The notes: a model not told the origin generated them from the letters alone. A DNA stretch of 64,000 bases from Bog-756 sp963741055 (GCA_963741055.1 CAVUGU010000002.1:62001-126000); one strand, 5' to 3'; positions 53,926 to 63,543 are shown, counted from the first letter of the stretch. Numbers and translations: made by a program.

Positions 53926-54816
53926 CTAGACCCTCTGATCGGCGTCGAAGTCGTAGAACCCGGTGGTCGCGTCCTCGACGACCAGTCCGTGCAGATCCGG
54001 GCGGAGGACGAGGACCTCGCCCGGCAGCTCCGCCTCGGCGAGGGCGACCTCTGCCGCCGAGTGCACCTGCTCCGCGTCGATGCCCCGGCAGATGCCGAGC
54101 AGGGAGGGTCCTGCGCCCGACCAGCAGGCCGCCAGCGCACCACCCGCGGTGAGCGCCGACATCAGCTTCGGTGCGGCCGGGAAGAGAGGGCTCCGGTAGT
54201 CCTGGTGGAGCCGGTCCTCCGTCGACTCGGCGACGAGGACCCGACTGTCCGCGAGCCCGGCGATCAGCAGTGCGAGTCGCGAGAGGTTGAACGCGGCGTT
54301 CTCGCGGCTGACTTCGGTCGGGAGGACCTGACGCGCCCGGGCGGTCGAGAGGGTCACGTCGGGGACGATCACCACGAATCCCAGCGAGACGTCCAGCTGG
54401 AGGCGCACCGCGTGCACACCACCGTGGATGCGGGCTGCGGCGACCAGACCACCGACGGTGGACGCGGCCGCGTTGTCCGGGTGACCGTCGACCGCCGCGG
54501 CAACCGCTAGCGGGTCGCGGGCTCCTGCAGCCGCGGCCGCAGCGACCGCCAGTGCTGCCGAGGAGCCGAGACCGCGGGCGACCGGGATCTGCGAGCGCAC
54601 GGTGATCGCCAGGTGGTCGGTGCCCGCCACGTCAATCGCCACTCTCGCCGCAAGATGGGAGGGATCGTCGGAGAGTCCTGCCCCCTCCCCCTCCGATCGC
54701 ACCACCAGCCGGGTCGCCGGCTCCACCTCGACCTCGACATAGCGGTCGAGCGCGATGGCCAGGGTGTCGTAGCCGGGCCCGAGGTTCGCTGCCGACGCGG
54801 GTGCTCGTGCGCGCAC
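53926..54816 (-). CDS. thrB: Homoserine kinase (GHMP family)
   Basis: 296 residues. The N-terminal APASAANLGPGYDTLAIALD and the ATP-binding PVARGLGSSAALAVAAAA define a GHMP kinase. HPDNAAASTVGGLVAAARIH and LTAGGALAACWSGAGPSLLG are typical of homoserine kinase in threonine synthesis. GTG 54816 is exactly six bases after TACCGT, which sets the start. No thrC or hom is nearby, so the specific substrate is inferred from sequence only. Confidence 0.85.
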   Translation of the reverse strand: MRARAPASAANLGPGYDTLAIALDRYVEVEVEPATRLVVRSEGEGAGLSDDPSHLAARVAIDVAGTDHLAITVRSQIPVARGLGSSAALAVAAAAAAGARDPLAVAAAVDGHPDNAAASTVGGLVAAARIHGGVHAVRLQLDVSLGFVVIVPDVTLSTARARQVLPTEVSRENAAFNLSRLALLIAGLADSRVLVAESTEDRLHQDYRSPLFPAAPKLMSALTAGGALAACWSGAGPSLLGICRGIDAEQVHSAAEVALAEAELPGEVLVLRPDLHGLVVEDATTGFYDFDADQRV

Positions 54817-54822
54817 CCCGAC

Positions 54823-54828
54823 ACGGTA
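54823..54828 (-). promoter_or_regulatory. -10 box for a leaderless thrB transcript
   Basis: Minus-strand TACCGT is followed by GTCGGG and GTG 54816, in the 74-bp gap after dacB. Confidence 0.45.
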
Positions 54829-54890
54829 CTCGTCACCGGACGTGCGTCGCGTGGAGGCGCGGTGACCGACGACGGCCGACCCGTCGTCGC

Positions 54891-56337
54891 TCAGACGCGG
54901 TGGACCAGCCGCCACCAGAGCGAGGGCTCCGGCACCGTGGTGGCGAGCTGGAGGGGAACGACCTGGATCTGGGAGCCGAGCGCGAAGAGCGCGGAGCCGA
55001 CCGTGCTCCCCTTCTGGCTGCCCGGTGCCACCGGTCGCAGCTCGGTGGCGGAGGCCACCTGCTGACCCGGCCAGCCGAAGACCCACGCAGTGTGCGCGGT
55101 CACCACCGGTACCCGGTAGGTCCGCCCTCCCCACGAGGTGGTGGCCGAGCCCACCGCAGCCCCGTGCTTGGAGACGGTCACCTGTACCACTCCGTTCTCC
55201 GTCGCCCCCAACAAGGCGTCCGCGATCGGGCTCGTGTAGCGGAAGGGGTCGGGCACGGTGAACTCGCCGGGAGGCAGGGTCGTCGTGGTGTCCGATCCGG
55301 GCGGGGGCGGTGGTGCGGTCGTCGGCGTCGACGTGGTGGTCGAAATGGGCACCGCCGCCGGCACGGGTTGGCCGAGCACCGCGACGAGTACGGTCACCGG
55401 TCTCCCGTCGATGACGTGGACGCCGGCGAGGACGTAGCAGCCGCCTGCCTGAGAGGTGTAGCCCGACTTGATGCCGGCCACACCGTCGCTCCCCACTTCG
55501 TGGACGATGTTGTGGACCGTGCCGACCAAGGGGAGCGTGGCGGTCGGCATCGCCACGACGGCGGCGAAGGTCGGATCGCGCATGCCTTCCGCGGCGATGC
55601 GCAGGCAGTCCGCCGCGGTCGATCGCGAGTCGGGATCGAAGCCGCTCGCGTCCACGAAGTGGCTGGAGGTCGCGCCGAGCGACGCGGCCAGAGCATTCAT
55701 CTTCGAGACGAACGCGCTCTCGGTGCCGGCGTCCCAGAGCGCCAGGCTGTAGGCGATGTCGTTGGCCGACACGAGGAGGAGCGCCTCGAGCATCTGGCGC
55801 TCGGTGAGCACCTCGCCGGCCTGGATCTCGATGGTGGACTCGTCCTGGTGGATCTCCGCCGCGTACTCGGCGGCGTCCGCCGCGGTGACGGTGATCGACG
55901 GGCCGTCGGTCCCCGGAGCGATGGGATGGTCGTGCAGGATGAGCACGGCGGTGGTCAGCTTGGTCAGCGAGGCGATCGGCACCGGATCCTCGGGGCCGGA
56001 CTGCTTCGCGTAGCCGATCGCGGGAATCGCGATCGCCGCCTGGCCGGTGCTCGGCCACGGGAGCGACGGGGTTCCGCCGGCGACCTCATAGGTGGGTGAC
56101 GAGCCCGGCGTGGAGGGTGGTCGCGCTGAGGGGCTGGTTGATCCGCTCGCCGGCCGCGACCCCCGCCGTGGCCACCAGCGCGACCACCACCGCGACCAAG
56201 GCCCAGGTCAGGATCCGCCGTGCCCGCCGGTGTGCCGGGCGCGGCGCGAGGGTCACGCTCGCGGCCTTCGTGTCCGTTTCTGCGATTCCCTGCCCGTCTG
56301 CCTCGATGCCGCTGCCCCTCTGTTCCGTCTTGCTCAC
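54891..56337 (-). CDS. dacB: D-alanyl-D-alanine carboxypeptidase, S11 family (one frame break)
   Basis: Low-molecular-weight penicillin-binding protein. A cytoplasmic basic N-terminus, one membrane helix (LTWALVAVVVALVATAGVAA) and the catalytic domain follow in order: SxxK in PIASLTKLTTAVLI, SxN in LLLVSANDIAYSLAL and KSG in GVAGIKSGYTSQAGG. A Thr/Pro-rich linker (TTTSTPTTAPPPPPG) leads to a beta domain. The frame breaks near 56110-56130, just outside the membrane helix. It trims stem peptides at the cell surface. GTG 56337 is four bases after the ftsK stop. Confidence 0.9.
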
Positions 56338-56341
56338 CTAC

Positions 56342-58807
56342 TCAGCGTGCGTCCAGCTCCTCGGGCGTCATCAGGACGGCACGCGCCTTGCTGCCCTCGG
56401 AGGGACCGACCACCCCACGACGTTCCATCAGGTCCATCAGCCGGCCGGCGCGCGCGAAACCGACCCGCAGGCGACGCTGGAGCATCGAGGTGGATCCGAG
56501 CTGGGAGCGCACTACCAGCTCCATCGCCTCCGCGAGGAGCTCGTCGTCCCCGTCGTCGCCGCCCGAGGAAGGGCCACCACTTGCTGACCACCTCGTCGAT
56601 GCCCGCGACGATCTCCATCGACCGCTGTCGCTTCCAGTGCGCGGCGACCGCACGGATCTCCTCCTCGCTCACCCACGGGCCCTGGAGACGTTGCGGGTTG
56701 GACGACGAGGCCGACAGGAGCAGCATGTCGCCCATCCCGATCAGCCGCTCCGCGCCCGGTTGGTCGAGGATCACCCGGCTGTCGGCCAGGGAGGAGACCG
56801 AGAACGCCAGCCGCGAAGGGATGTTCGCCTTGATCACGCCGGTGATCACGTCGACCGACGGACGCTGGGTGGCGAGCACCAGGTGGATCCCGACGGCGCG
56901 GGCCATCTGTGCGAGGCGGCACACCGAGTCCTCGACGTCGCGCGCGGCCACCATCATCAGGTCGTTGAGCTCGTCGACGACGATCAGGATGAACGGCAGA
57001 TGCTGGTAGCGCGGCGAGTCGTCGTCCGGCGCCTCGTCTCCTCCGGCGGTCCGGTAGCGGTACGCCTGCTCGTGCTCCTCGAGGTCGCCGTTGTCGACGC
57101 CGGTGTTGTAACCGGTGATGTCGCGCATCCCGACCTCGGCCAGCAGGTCGTAACGGCGCTCCATCTCGGTGACCGCCCAGCTGAGCGCGTTCGCCGCCTT
57201 CTTCGGATCGACCACCACCTGGGTGAGCAGGTGCGGCAGGTCGTTGTACTGGCCGAGCTCGACCCGCTTCGGATCCACCAGGATGAGCCGGACCTGATCG
57301 GGGGTCGCCCGGGCGAGGATCGAGGTCAGGACCGAGTTGATGCACGACGACTTCCCCGACCCGGTCGCACCGGACACGAGCACGTGGGGCATCTCGGCCA
57401 GGTTGACCATCACCGCCCGCCCGGCGATGTCGCGCCCGAGCGGCACCTCGAGCGGGTGACCTGCGCGTTTGGCCTCACCTGACGCGAGGACGTCCCCGAG
57501 GGCGACCAACTGGCGGTGCCGGTTGGGGACCTCGACTCCGATCGCCGACTTCCCCGGAATGGGCGCGAGGATGCGAACGTCGGGAGAGGCCATCGCGTAG
57601 GCGATGTCCTTCGAGAGCGAGGTGACCCGGGACACCTTGACCCCGGCACCGAGCTCGAGCTCGTAGCGGGTGACCGAGGGACCGACGGTCCGCCCGACCA
57701 GCCGGGTGGTGACCCCGTGCGCATCGAGCGCGGCCACCAGGGCCGCACCCGCCTCGTCGACCTCGTGCTCGTCGACCGACTGAGGCTTGGCCCGCCTCAG
57801 CAGCTCCGCCGGTGGAAGGCGCCACTCCCCGCGTGCGGGCCCGAGGCGCAGCTCGAGCGGCGTGGTGGCAGGCGTCGCGACGTCCTCGGGCTCCCCGGTC
57901 GCGGTCCTCGGTCTCGGCGTCCTCGTCCAGTGGGTCAGTGTCCGAGGGTTCGGCGGACAGACCGCCCGGGCCCGCCGGGTCGGTGACCGAGGCGGCGTCT
58001 TCGGTGCCTCCGCTGTCGTCCACCGCGTCGCGGCCGGACGAGACCGTCCGCCCGAACGGGTCGGTCGGCTCGTCGTCGGACTCGACCATCTCGCTGTCGT
58101 CCTTCCGACCAGGACCACCGGAAGCGACAGATCCCGCCCAGCGTGCGGCCGACACCACCCCGCCGGCTGCGGTCCGCACCGACACCCCGGTGAAGAGGAC
58201 CAACGCCGCGACCACCACGGCGACGAGGACGGTGGCCGCCCCGAACCCACCGAGGCCCGAACCGAGCGGGTTCCCGATGGCCGCGCCGACCCATCCGCCC
58301 GCGTCGGCCAGCTCGCCGGCAGGTGCCCGCAAAGGAGGCGATCCGCCGGCGAGTGCGGCCAGCCCGGTCACCGCGAGCAAGGTCAGGGTCGCCCCGACGA
58401 CCGCCCGCGCCGGCTCACGGGTGGCGCCTCCCTGGTCGCGCTCCTCGGCACGGCCCATGAGCAGCCGCACTCCGACCGCGACCAGCGCGAGGGGCACGAG
58501 GAAACGTCCCCAGCCGAGAACGTCGCCGACCACGTGGCGGGCGCCACGGCCGGCCGGACCGAGCGACCCTGCGTAGAAGGCGAGTGCCGCAAGGATCCCG
58601 AGGGTCACCGCAGCCACACCCCAGAGGTCGGTGGCGTGCCCGGCCACCACTGCGCCGATCGACCGGAACAGCCGGGGTCGCTCGCGCCGGCGACGGCTCT
58701 TCGACGGGACGGGCCGCGGATGTCCGTGGGCGCGAACGGGACGCCGGCCTGCCGTGCGAGCGCGACGTTCCGCGCCGACGCGCCCGTCGCGTGGTGGCGG
58801 TCGTCAC
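56342..58807 (-). CDS. ftsK: FtsK/SpoIIIE DNA translocase (three frame breaks)
   Basis: About 820 residues rejoined. Four membrane helices at the N-terminus (WGVAAVTLGILAALAFYAGS, VVGATLTLLAVTGLAALAGG, AATVLVAVVVAALVLFTGVS) and an acidic linker precede the motor: Walker A VSGATGSGKSSCINSVL, LVDPKRVELGQYNDLPHLLT, Walker B ILIVVDELNDLMM and ATQRPSVDVITGVIKANIPS. The C-terminal gamma winged helix is GSTSMLQRRLRVGFARAGRL. Breaks lie near 58680-58690, 57880-57900 and 56570-56580. GTG 58807 is inferred from the basic N-terminus TTATTRRARRRG. It clears chromosome DNA from the septum. Confidence 0.92.
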
Positions 58808-58817
58808 AGTGCGCTCC

Positions 58818-58823
58818 AGGGTA
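58818..58823 (-). promoter_or_regulatory. Possible -10 box of ftsK
   Basis: Minus-strand TACCCT lies ten bases before GTG 58807, predicting a nearly leaderless transcript in the 62-bp gap after the RNase J gene. Confidence 0.35.
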
Positions 58824-58869
58824 CCCGTCGAGCATCGGCCCCAGGGGGACACCGGCTCGACGTCGGGGT

Positions 58870-60594
58870 TCACACCGTCACGATCACCGGGACGATCATC
58901 GGACGCTGACGTGTGCGCTCCCCGACCAGCTTGCCGACCGCCTTGCGGACCACCCGGTTCAAGGTCTCGTGGTCGCTGTTCCCGGCGGACAACGCCAACT
59001 CGAGCGCTTTGGTCACCTCGGCGCGCGCCTCTTCGAGGAGTGCATCGTTCTCGTGGTCGGTGGCCCAGCCGCGGGTCACGATCTGGGGGACGCCGACCAC
59101 CTCCTCGCGCTTGCAGTCGACGGTGGCCACCGCCATCACCACCCCTTCCTCCGCCAGCACCATGCGATCTCGCAGCACGCCGCGACCGATGTCGCCGACC
59201 GTGCTGCCGTCGACGAACAGATAGCCGCCCGGCACGGTCCCGTCGCGCCGGAGACCGGAGGCATCGAGACGCACCGCGTCGCCGTCCTCGCAGAGGAGAG
59301 CACGGTCGCCGGTGATGCCCATGCTGGCCGCGAGGCGGACGTGGTTGGCCATGTGACGGTACTCGCCGTGCACCGGGACGAAGAACTCGGGACGGGTCAC
59401 CGACATGAGCATCGCCAGCTCACCCTGGCGAGCGTGCCCGCTCACGTGCACCGCCTGCACGCCCGAGTGGATGACCTCGACGCCCCTTCGGTGCAGCCCG
59501 TCGATCACCCGGCCCACCGACCACTCGTTGCCCGGGATCGGATGCGCGCTGATCACGACGACGTCGCCTTCGGCGAGGCTGAGCGAGCGGTTCTCCCCGG
59601 TCGCCAGCCGCGCGAGCGCCGACATCGGCTCGCCTTGCGATCCGGTCGAGAGGACGCAGACCTTCCCCGGCTCCAGGTCGTCGATGTCCTCGATCTCGAC
59701 GATCGAGGCATCGGGGATGTGCAGCACGCCGAGACGGCGGGCGAGCGCCACGTTCTTCTCCATCGAGCGCCCGAGCGTCGCGACCACTCTGCCTCCGGCG
59801 ATGGCCGCGTCGGCGACCTGCTGGATCCGGTGGATGTGGCTCGCGAAGCAGGTCACGATCAGTCGCCGGTCCGGACGTGCGAGGAAGACCTTCTCGAGCG
59901 TCGCGCCGACCGTCGACTCCGAAGGGGTGAAGCCCGGCTCCTCCGCATTGGTCGAGTCGGAGAGGAGGAGTCGGATTCCCGGGTCGTCGGCGAGCGCGCC
60001 CATCCTCGCCAGATCGGTGCGGCGCTCGTCGACCGGGTGGAGGTCGATCTTGAAGTCGCCGGAGTGGAGGATCACTCCCTGCGGGGTGTGGAATGCGGTG
60101 GCGAATGCGTGGGGCACCGAGTGGGTCACCGGGATGAACTCGACGTCGCAGGGCCCGATCCGCCGGCGCTCGCCGTCGCGCACCGGGACGAACTGGGCGC
60201 GGTCGCCGAGCCCCGCCTCGTCCACCCGATTCCGGGCGAGGGCGAGGGTCAGCTCGGATCCGTAGATCGGTACCGAGAAGTCGCGCAGCAGGTACGCGAG
60301 CCCGCCGGTGTGGTCTTCGTGCCCGTGGGTGAGGATGATGCCGTCGACCCGCTCGGCGTTCTCCCGCAGATAGGTGAAGTCGGGAAGGACCAGGTCGACA
60401 CCGGGCATGTCCGGATCGGGGAACATGATCCCGACATCGAGTACGAGGATCCGCCCGTCGACCTCGATGCACGCGCAGTTGCGCCCGATCTCGCCGAGTC
60501 CCCCGAGGAAGACCACCCGTACGGGTGCGATGCCGGCCCGGCCCGCCGGCCCGCCGGCACCGGCTCGAGCGGGCTCGTGACGTCCCTCAGGCAA
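58870..60594 (-). CDS. rnj: Ribonuclease J
   Basis: 574 residues, intact beta-CASP metallo-beta-lactamase. VVFLGGLGEIGRNCACIEVD, the metal site LTHGHEDHTGGLAYLLRD, ILHSGDFKIDLHPVD, LLLSDSTNAEEPGFTPSE, the beta-CASP STGSQGEPMSALARLATGEN and VHVSGHARQGELAMLMSVTR are typical. It combines 5'-exo and endonuclease activity in mRNA decay and rRNA maturation. TTG 60594 overlaps the dapA stop by eight bases; the dapA-rnj order is common in actinobacteria. Confidence 0.95.
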   Translation of the reverse strand: MPEGRHEPARAGAGGPAGRAGIAPVRVVFLGGLGEIGRNCACIEVDGRILVLDVGIMFPDPDMPGVDLVLPDFTYLRENAERVDGIILTHGHEDHTGGLAYLLRDFSVPIYGSELTLALARNRVDEAGLGDRAQFVPVRDGERRRIGPCDVEFIPVTHSVPHAFATAFHTPQGVILHSGDFKIDLHPVDERRTDLARMGALADDPGIRLLLSDSTNAEEPGFTPSESTVGATLEKVFLARPDRRLIVTCFASHIHRIQQVADAAIAGGRVVATLGRSMEKNVALARRLGVLHIPDASIVEIEDIDDLEPGKVCVLSTGSQGEPMSALARLATGENRSLSLAEGDVVVISAHPIPGNEWSVGRVIDGLHRRGVEVIHSGVQAVHVSGHARQGELAMLMSVTRPEFFVPVHGEYRHMANHVRLAASMGITGDRALLCEDGDAVRLDASGLRRDGTVPGGYLFVDGSTVGDIGRGVLRDRMVLAEEGVVMAVATVDCKREEVVGVPQIVTRGWATDHENDALLEEARAEVTKALELALSAGNSDHETLNRVVRKAVGKLVGERTRQRPMIVPVIVTV

Positions 60595-61495
60595 CCGACC
60601 GCTGCGCCGCGTCGGCGGCGCCCGACCGAGCGATGATCGAGCGGGCGAGATCGTCGAGGTCTTCTGGCGCAGGGACGTGCGGCAGACGGCACTGGCCGAC
60701 CTGCAGCCCGAGCGAGCGGCAGGCCGCCTTGGCGGGAACCGGGTTCGGGTACTCGTCGCTCGACTCGAAGCGGTAGGACTCTGCGAGCCGACGGTTGAGT
60801 GCGGCCGCCCGATCCACCTCGCCGGCGCGGTAGCACTCGATCATGTCCGCGAGGAGCCGGCCTGCCCAGTGCGAGGCGACGCTGATCACGCCGACCCCGC
60901 CGACCGAGAGGAACGGAAGGGTGAGCGCGTCGTCACCCGAGTACACCTCGAATCCCTCCGGTGTCTCCGCCACGACCACCGCGGCGGCAGGCAGGTCGCC
61001 GGTCGCGTCCTTCACCGCCAGGATGTTGGTCACCTCGTGGGCGAGCTCGACGATCAGCTCCGTGCCGATGCGGCGTCCGGATCGGACCGGGATGTCGTAG
61101 AGCACGACTGGCAGGTCGGTGGCCGCCGCGACGGTTCGGAAGTGCGCGGCGAGTCCCGCTCTCGACGGACGGTTGTAGTAGGGGGTGACCACGAGCACGC
61201 CGTCCGCCCCGCACTTCGCCGCCTCCTCGGTGAGCATGACCGAGTGGGCGGTGTCGTTGGTGCCGGTCGACGCGATGACCGGTACCTCGACGGCTCCGAT
61301 CACCGTCTTGAACAGCTCGACGCGCTCGGCGTCACTGAGCACCGGACCTTCGCCGGTGGTGCCGGCGACGACCAGCCCGTCGCTGCCGTTCGTGACCAGA
61401 TGGCGTGCGAGCTCGGCGGCCACCTTGTGGTCCACGCGTCCGTCGTCGGCGAACGGCGTGACCATCGCGGTGACGACCGATCCGAAGCGCGGCAC
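60587..61495 (-). CDS. dapA: DapA, 4-hydroxy-tetrahydrodipicolinate synthase
   Basis: 302-residue class I aldolase. FGSVVTAMVTPFADDGRVDH, GLVVAGTTGEGPVLSDAERV, the tyrosine in VLVVTPYYNRPSRAGLAAHF and the Schiff-base lysine in VTNILAVKDATGDLP are present. It condenses pyruvate with aspartate semialdehyde, the entry step of the lysine and diaminopimelate pathway. GTG 61495 begins one base after the stop of a 13-codon leaderless ORF, suggesting translational coupling or attenuation. Confidence 0.95.
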   Translation of the reverse strand: MPRFGSVVTAMVTPFADDGRVDHKVAAELARHLVTNGSDGLVVAGTTGEGPVLSDAERVELFKTVIGAVEVPVIASTGTNDTAHSVMLTEEAAKCGADGVLVVTPYYNRPSRAGLAAHFRTVAAATDLPVVLYDIPVRSGRRIGTELIVELAHEVTNILAVKDATGDLPAAAVVVAETPEGFEVYSGDDALTLPFLSVGGVGVISVASHWAGRLLADMIECYRAGEVDRAAALNRRLAESYRFESSDEYPNPVPAKAACRSLGLQVGQCRLPHVPAPEDLDDLARSIIARSGAADAAQRSVA

Positions 61496-61496
61496 G

Positions 61497-61538
61497 TCAG
61501 GCCGCCGTTCGGCGCATCGGGTGCGAGACGTGCTCCAC
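61497..61538 (-). CDS. Putative 13-residue leader peptide of dapA
   Basis: GTG 61538 lies seven bases after TAGCCT and opens MEHVSHPMRRTAA, ending at TGA 61497-61499, one base before the dapA start. It has no lysine or threonine run, so classical amino-acid attenuation is not indicated; termination-reinitiation coupling is the simpler idea. Too short for codon statistics to confirm. Confidence 0.4.
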   Translation of the reverse strand: MEHVSHPMRRTAA

Positions 61539-61545
61539 GCGTCGC

Positions 61546-61551
61546 AGGCTA
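61546..61551 (-). promoter_or_regulatory. -10 box of the dapA transcript
   Basis: Minus-strand TAGCCT is followed by GCGACGC and GTG 61538 of the leader ORF. dapA itself would have a leader of about 43 nt. Between here and 61606, GC-rich inverted segments (CGACACC / GGTGTCG) may end the upstream transcript. Confidence 0.5.
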
Positions 61552-61606
61552 CCAGGAGGGGCGCCGACACCCGTTGGTCGGGGCCGGCGCGGTCGGGCGG
61601 TGTCGA

Positions 61607-62740
61607 TCAGGCGGACGTCCGGCTGCCCGGCGTCGCCGCCGCGAGGTCCTCGTACTCCTCGGAGGTGTCGGTGGCCGACTCGAAGTGGATCACGCCGAGC
61701 TCGGTGAACTTGGTCCGCAGCCAACCGTCCGCGCCGTCGAGCAGTCCGAGCTTCTTGCAGTTGGGCACGATCTTCGAGAACAGCAGCGCCTGGAACTCCT
61801 TGCGGTCGGGCGCCTGGTAGACGAGCGGGACGATCGCCTTCGGATCGATCCCCATCCGGTCCCAGACCTCTTGCTGCAGGAAGCGGTCGCGCATGCGCAC
61901 CGCGGCCTCGAAGGCGAACTCCTGGCGCTCGCGCAGTTCGGCCGCGGTGAGCCCCTGGTAGTACTCCTGGAGACTCAGCACACCGAACGCCACATGGCGG
62001 GCTTCGTCGGCCATCACGTACTTGAGGAGCTGGCGCAGCAGCGGGTCCTGGGTGGTCTGCTGCATGAACCCGAACGCGGCGAGCGCGAGGCCTTCGACCA
62101 TGATCTGCATCCCGAGATAGGTGAGGTCCCATCGTGAGTCGGCGATGATGTCGTCGAGGAGCATCCGGAGGTGGGCGTTGATCGGGTAGTGCCCGGAGAG
62201 CTTCTCGTCGAGGTACTTGGCGAACACCTCGACGTGGCGCGCCTCGTCCATCACCTGGGTCGAGGCGTAGTACTTGGCGTCGATCCAGGGCACCGACTCG
62301 ACGATCTTCGAGGTGCAGATCAAGGCTCCCTGCTCACCGTGGAGGAACTGGGAGAAAGTCCAGTTCTGGCTCTCCACACCGAAGTTCACCCACTCCTTGT
62401 CGCTCCACTTCTCGACCGGTGTGCCGGCCAAGTCGAAGCCCGCCGCGAACCCGCCGCCCGCCTCGGCCTCCTCGCGCACCAGTCGCTCCTGGTCGACCTC
62501 GGTGTCCCACGGCAGATCGGTCTCCGCGTTCCACTGTGCGTTCTTCGCCTTCTCGTAGAGCTTGGTCAGCTTCGGCCGCTCCCCCTTCTCGTAATCCCAG
62601 GTGAAGATCGACTCGTACTCGGAGTCGACCGGGTGACGGCCGTCTTCCTCCTCGGTGCCCACGACCGAGAGGATGGCCTCGAAGTCGTCGATCTCGTTTC
62701 GGCCGATGATGTCCTTGGTGTCGGTCATCTCAGTGGTCAT
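61607..62740 (-). CDS. Ferritin-like diiron protein
   Basis: 377 residues of an R2/AurF-like four-helix diiron fold. Two carboxylate-histidine motifs, ASTQVMDEARHVEVFAKYLD and KYVMADEARHVAFGVLSLQE, with further glutamates in FSQFLHGEQGAL and MVEGLALAAFGFM, would bind two irons. Relatives are oxygenases or desaturase-like enzymes of uncertain substrate, often under TetR control. AAAGGGAG six bases before ATG 62740 sets the start; ATG 62746 would be too close. It overlaps the end of the upstream TetR gene, so they form an operon. Confidence 0.8.
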   Translation of the reverse strand: MTTEMTDTKDIIGRNEIDDFEAILSVVGTEEEDGRHPVDSEYESIFTWDYEKGERPKLTKLYEKAKNAQWNAETDLPWDTEVDQERLVREEAEAGGGFAAGFDLAGTPVEKWSDKEWVNFGVESQNWTFSQFLHGEQGALICTSKIVESVPWIDAKYYASTQVMDEARHVEVFAKYLDEKLSGHYPINAHLRMLLDDIIADSRWDLTYLGMQIMVEGLALAAFGFMQQTTQDPLLRQLLKYVMADEARHVAFGVLSLQEYYQGLTAAELRERQEFAFEAAVRMRDRFLQQEVWDRMGIDPKAIVPLVYQAPDRKEFQALLFSKIVPNCKKLGLLDGADGWLRTKFTELGVIHFESATDTSEEYEDLAAATPGSRTSA

Positions 62741-63506
62741 GTCCATCTCCCTTTGACTGCGAAGTCGTGCGTCCATTGCTCGTCGAAGTGCTGGTCGGTC
62801 TGGAATGTCGATGCAGGCCGGGTCGTGTCCGACCGGACGGCGCGGAGTCGGCGACACCCGAGTTGAGCGCCCAGATGCCCGGCATCACGAAGGTCTCGAC
62901 CAGCCAGGTGGTCGCTGCCGGGTCGCTCAGGTCGGTGCCGGTGCTCGGCGAGATCACGTAGGAGAGGACGATCCTCGTCGCCCACTCCGCGACCCGCTCG
63001 GCCTCCTCGGGGCTCATCCACCGGGTGAGGAACGGCGCGGTCAGTCGCGACGAGGTCGCGAGGACCCGGTCCGCCTCGTCGAACGCCAGGTGGCCGAGGA
63101 TGGTGCCCGGCTCGTGGGCCAGCAGGTAGTGGACTGCCGGATGCTCACGGATGCGGCGGGAGGCCTCCACGATGCCGGCGACCAGCGCCGAGGAGAGGTC
63201 CTGTTCGCCAGCGAGCCTCGCCCCCACCGCGGCGAACAATCGAGCCGATTCGGTGTCGACGACCGCGTGCAGCACTTCTTCACGACCGCCCGGAAAGGCC
63301 CGGTACACCGTGGCCCGCGAAACGCCCGCCTGGCGCGCGATGTCGTCGACGGTCGTCTTCTGGGTTCCGTGCCGGGAGAGGCAGACCACCGTGGCATCGA
63401 TCACCCGGAGACGTAGCGAGGGTGCGGCGGGCGATCGCCGCTCTTCATGCAGCTCGAGTGCCGGACGTGGCCCCTCGGCTACCAGCGTTCCCCCCGGTGC
63501 GGGCAC
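62730..63506 (-). CDS. TetR/AcrR-family regulator
   Basis: 258 residues. The DNA-binding domain is RVIDATVVCLSRHGTQKTTV, DDIARQAGVSRATVYRAFPG. The ligand domain has LVAGIVEASRRIREHPAVHY and WATRIVLSYVISP, and a Ser/Thr/Arg-rich tail follows. GTG 63506 was chosen over TTG 63527 because TACTGT lies exactly seven bases before it with a consensus -35. It probably controls itself and the ferritin-like gene that overlaps its end. Confidence 0.88.
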   Translation of the reverse strand: MPAPGGTLVAEGPRPALELHEERRSPAAPSLRLRVIDATVVCLSRHGTQKTTVDDIARQAGVSRATVYRAFPGGREEVLHAVVDTESARLFAAVGARLAGEQDLSSALVAGIVEASRRIREHPAVHYLLAHEPGTILGHLAFDEADRVLATSSRLTAPFLTRWMSPEEAERVAEWATRIVLSYVISPSTGTDLSDPAATTWLVETFVMPGIWALNSGVADSAPSGRTRPGLHRHSRPTSTSTSNGRTTSQSKGDGHDH

Positions 63507-63513
63507 GCTTGAA

Positions 63514-63543
63514 ACAGTACGTCGCAATTTGTCTCACTGTCAA
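63514..63543 (-). promoter_or_regulatory. tetR promoter and candidate operator
   Basis: Minus-strand TTGACA (63538-63543), 18 bp, TACTGT (63514-63519), then seven bases to GTG 63506. TGAGACA and TGTTTCA form an inverted repeat (six of seven pairs, 13-bp spacer) within about 63510-63536, a plausible autoregulatory TetR site. Confidence 0.65.
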
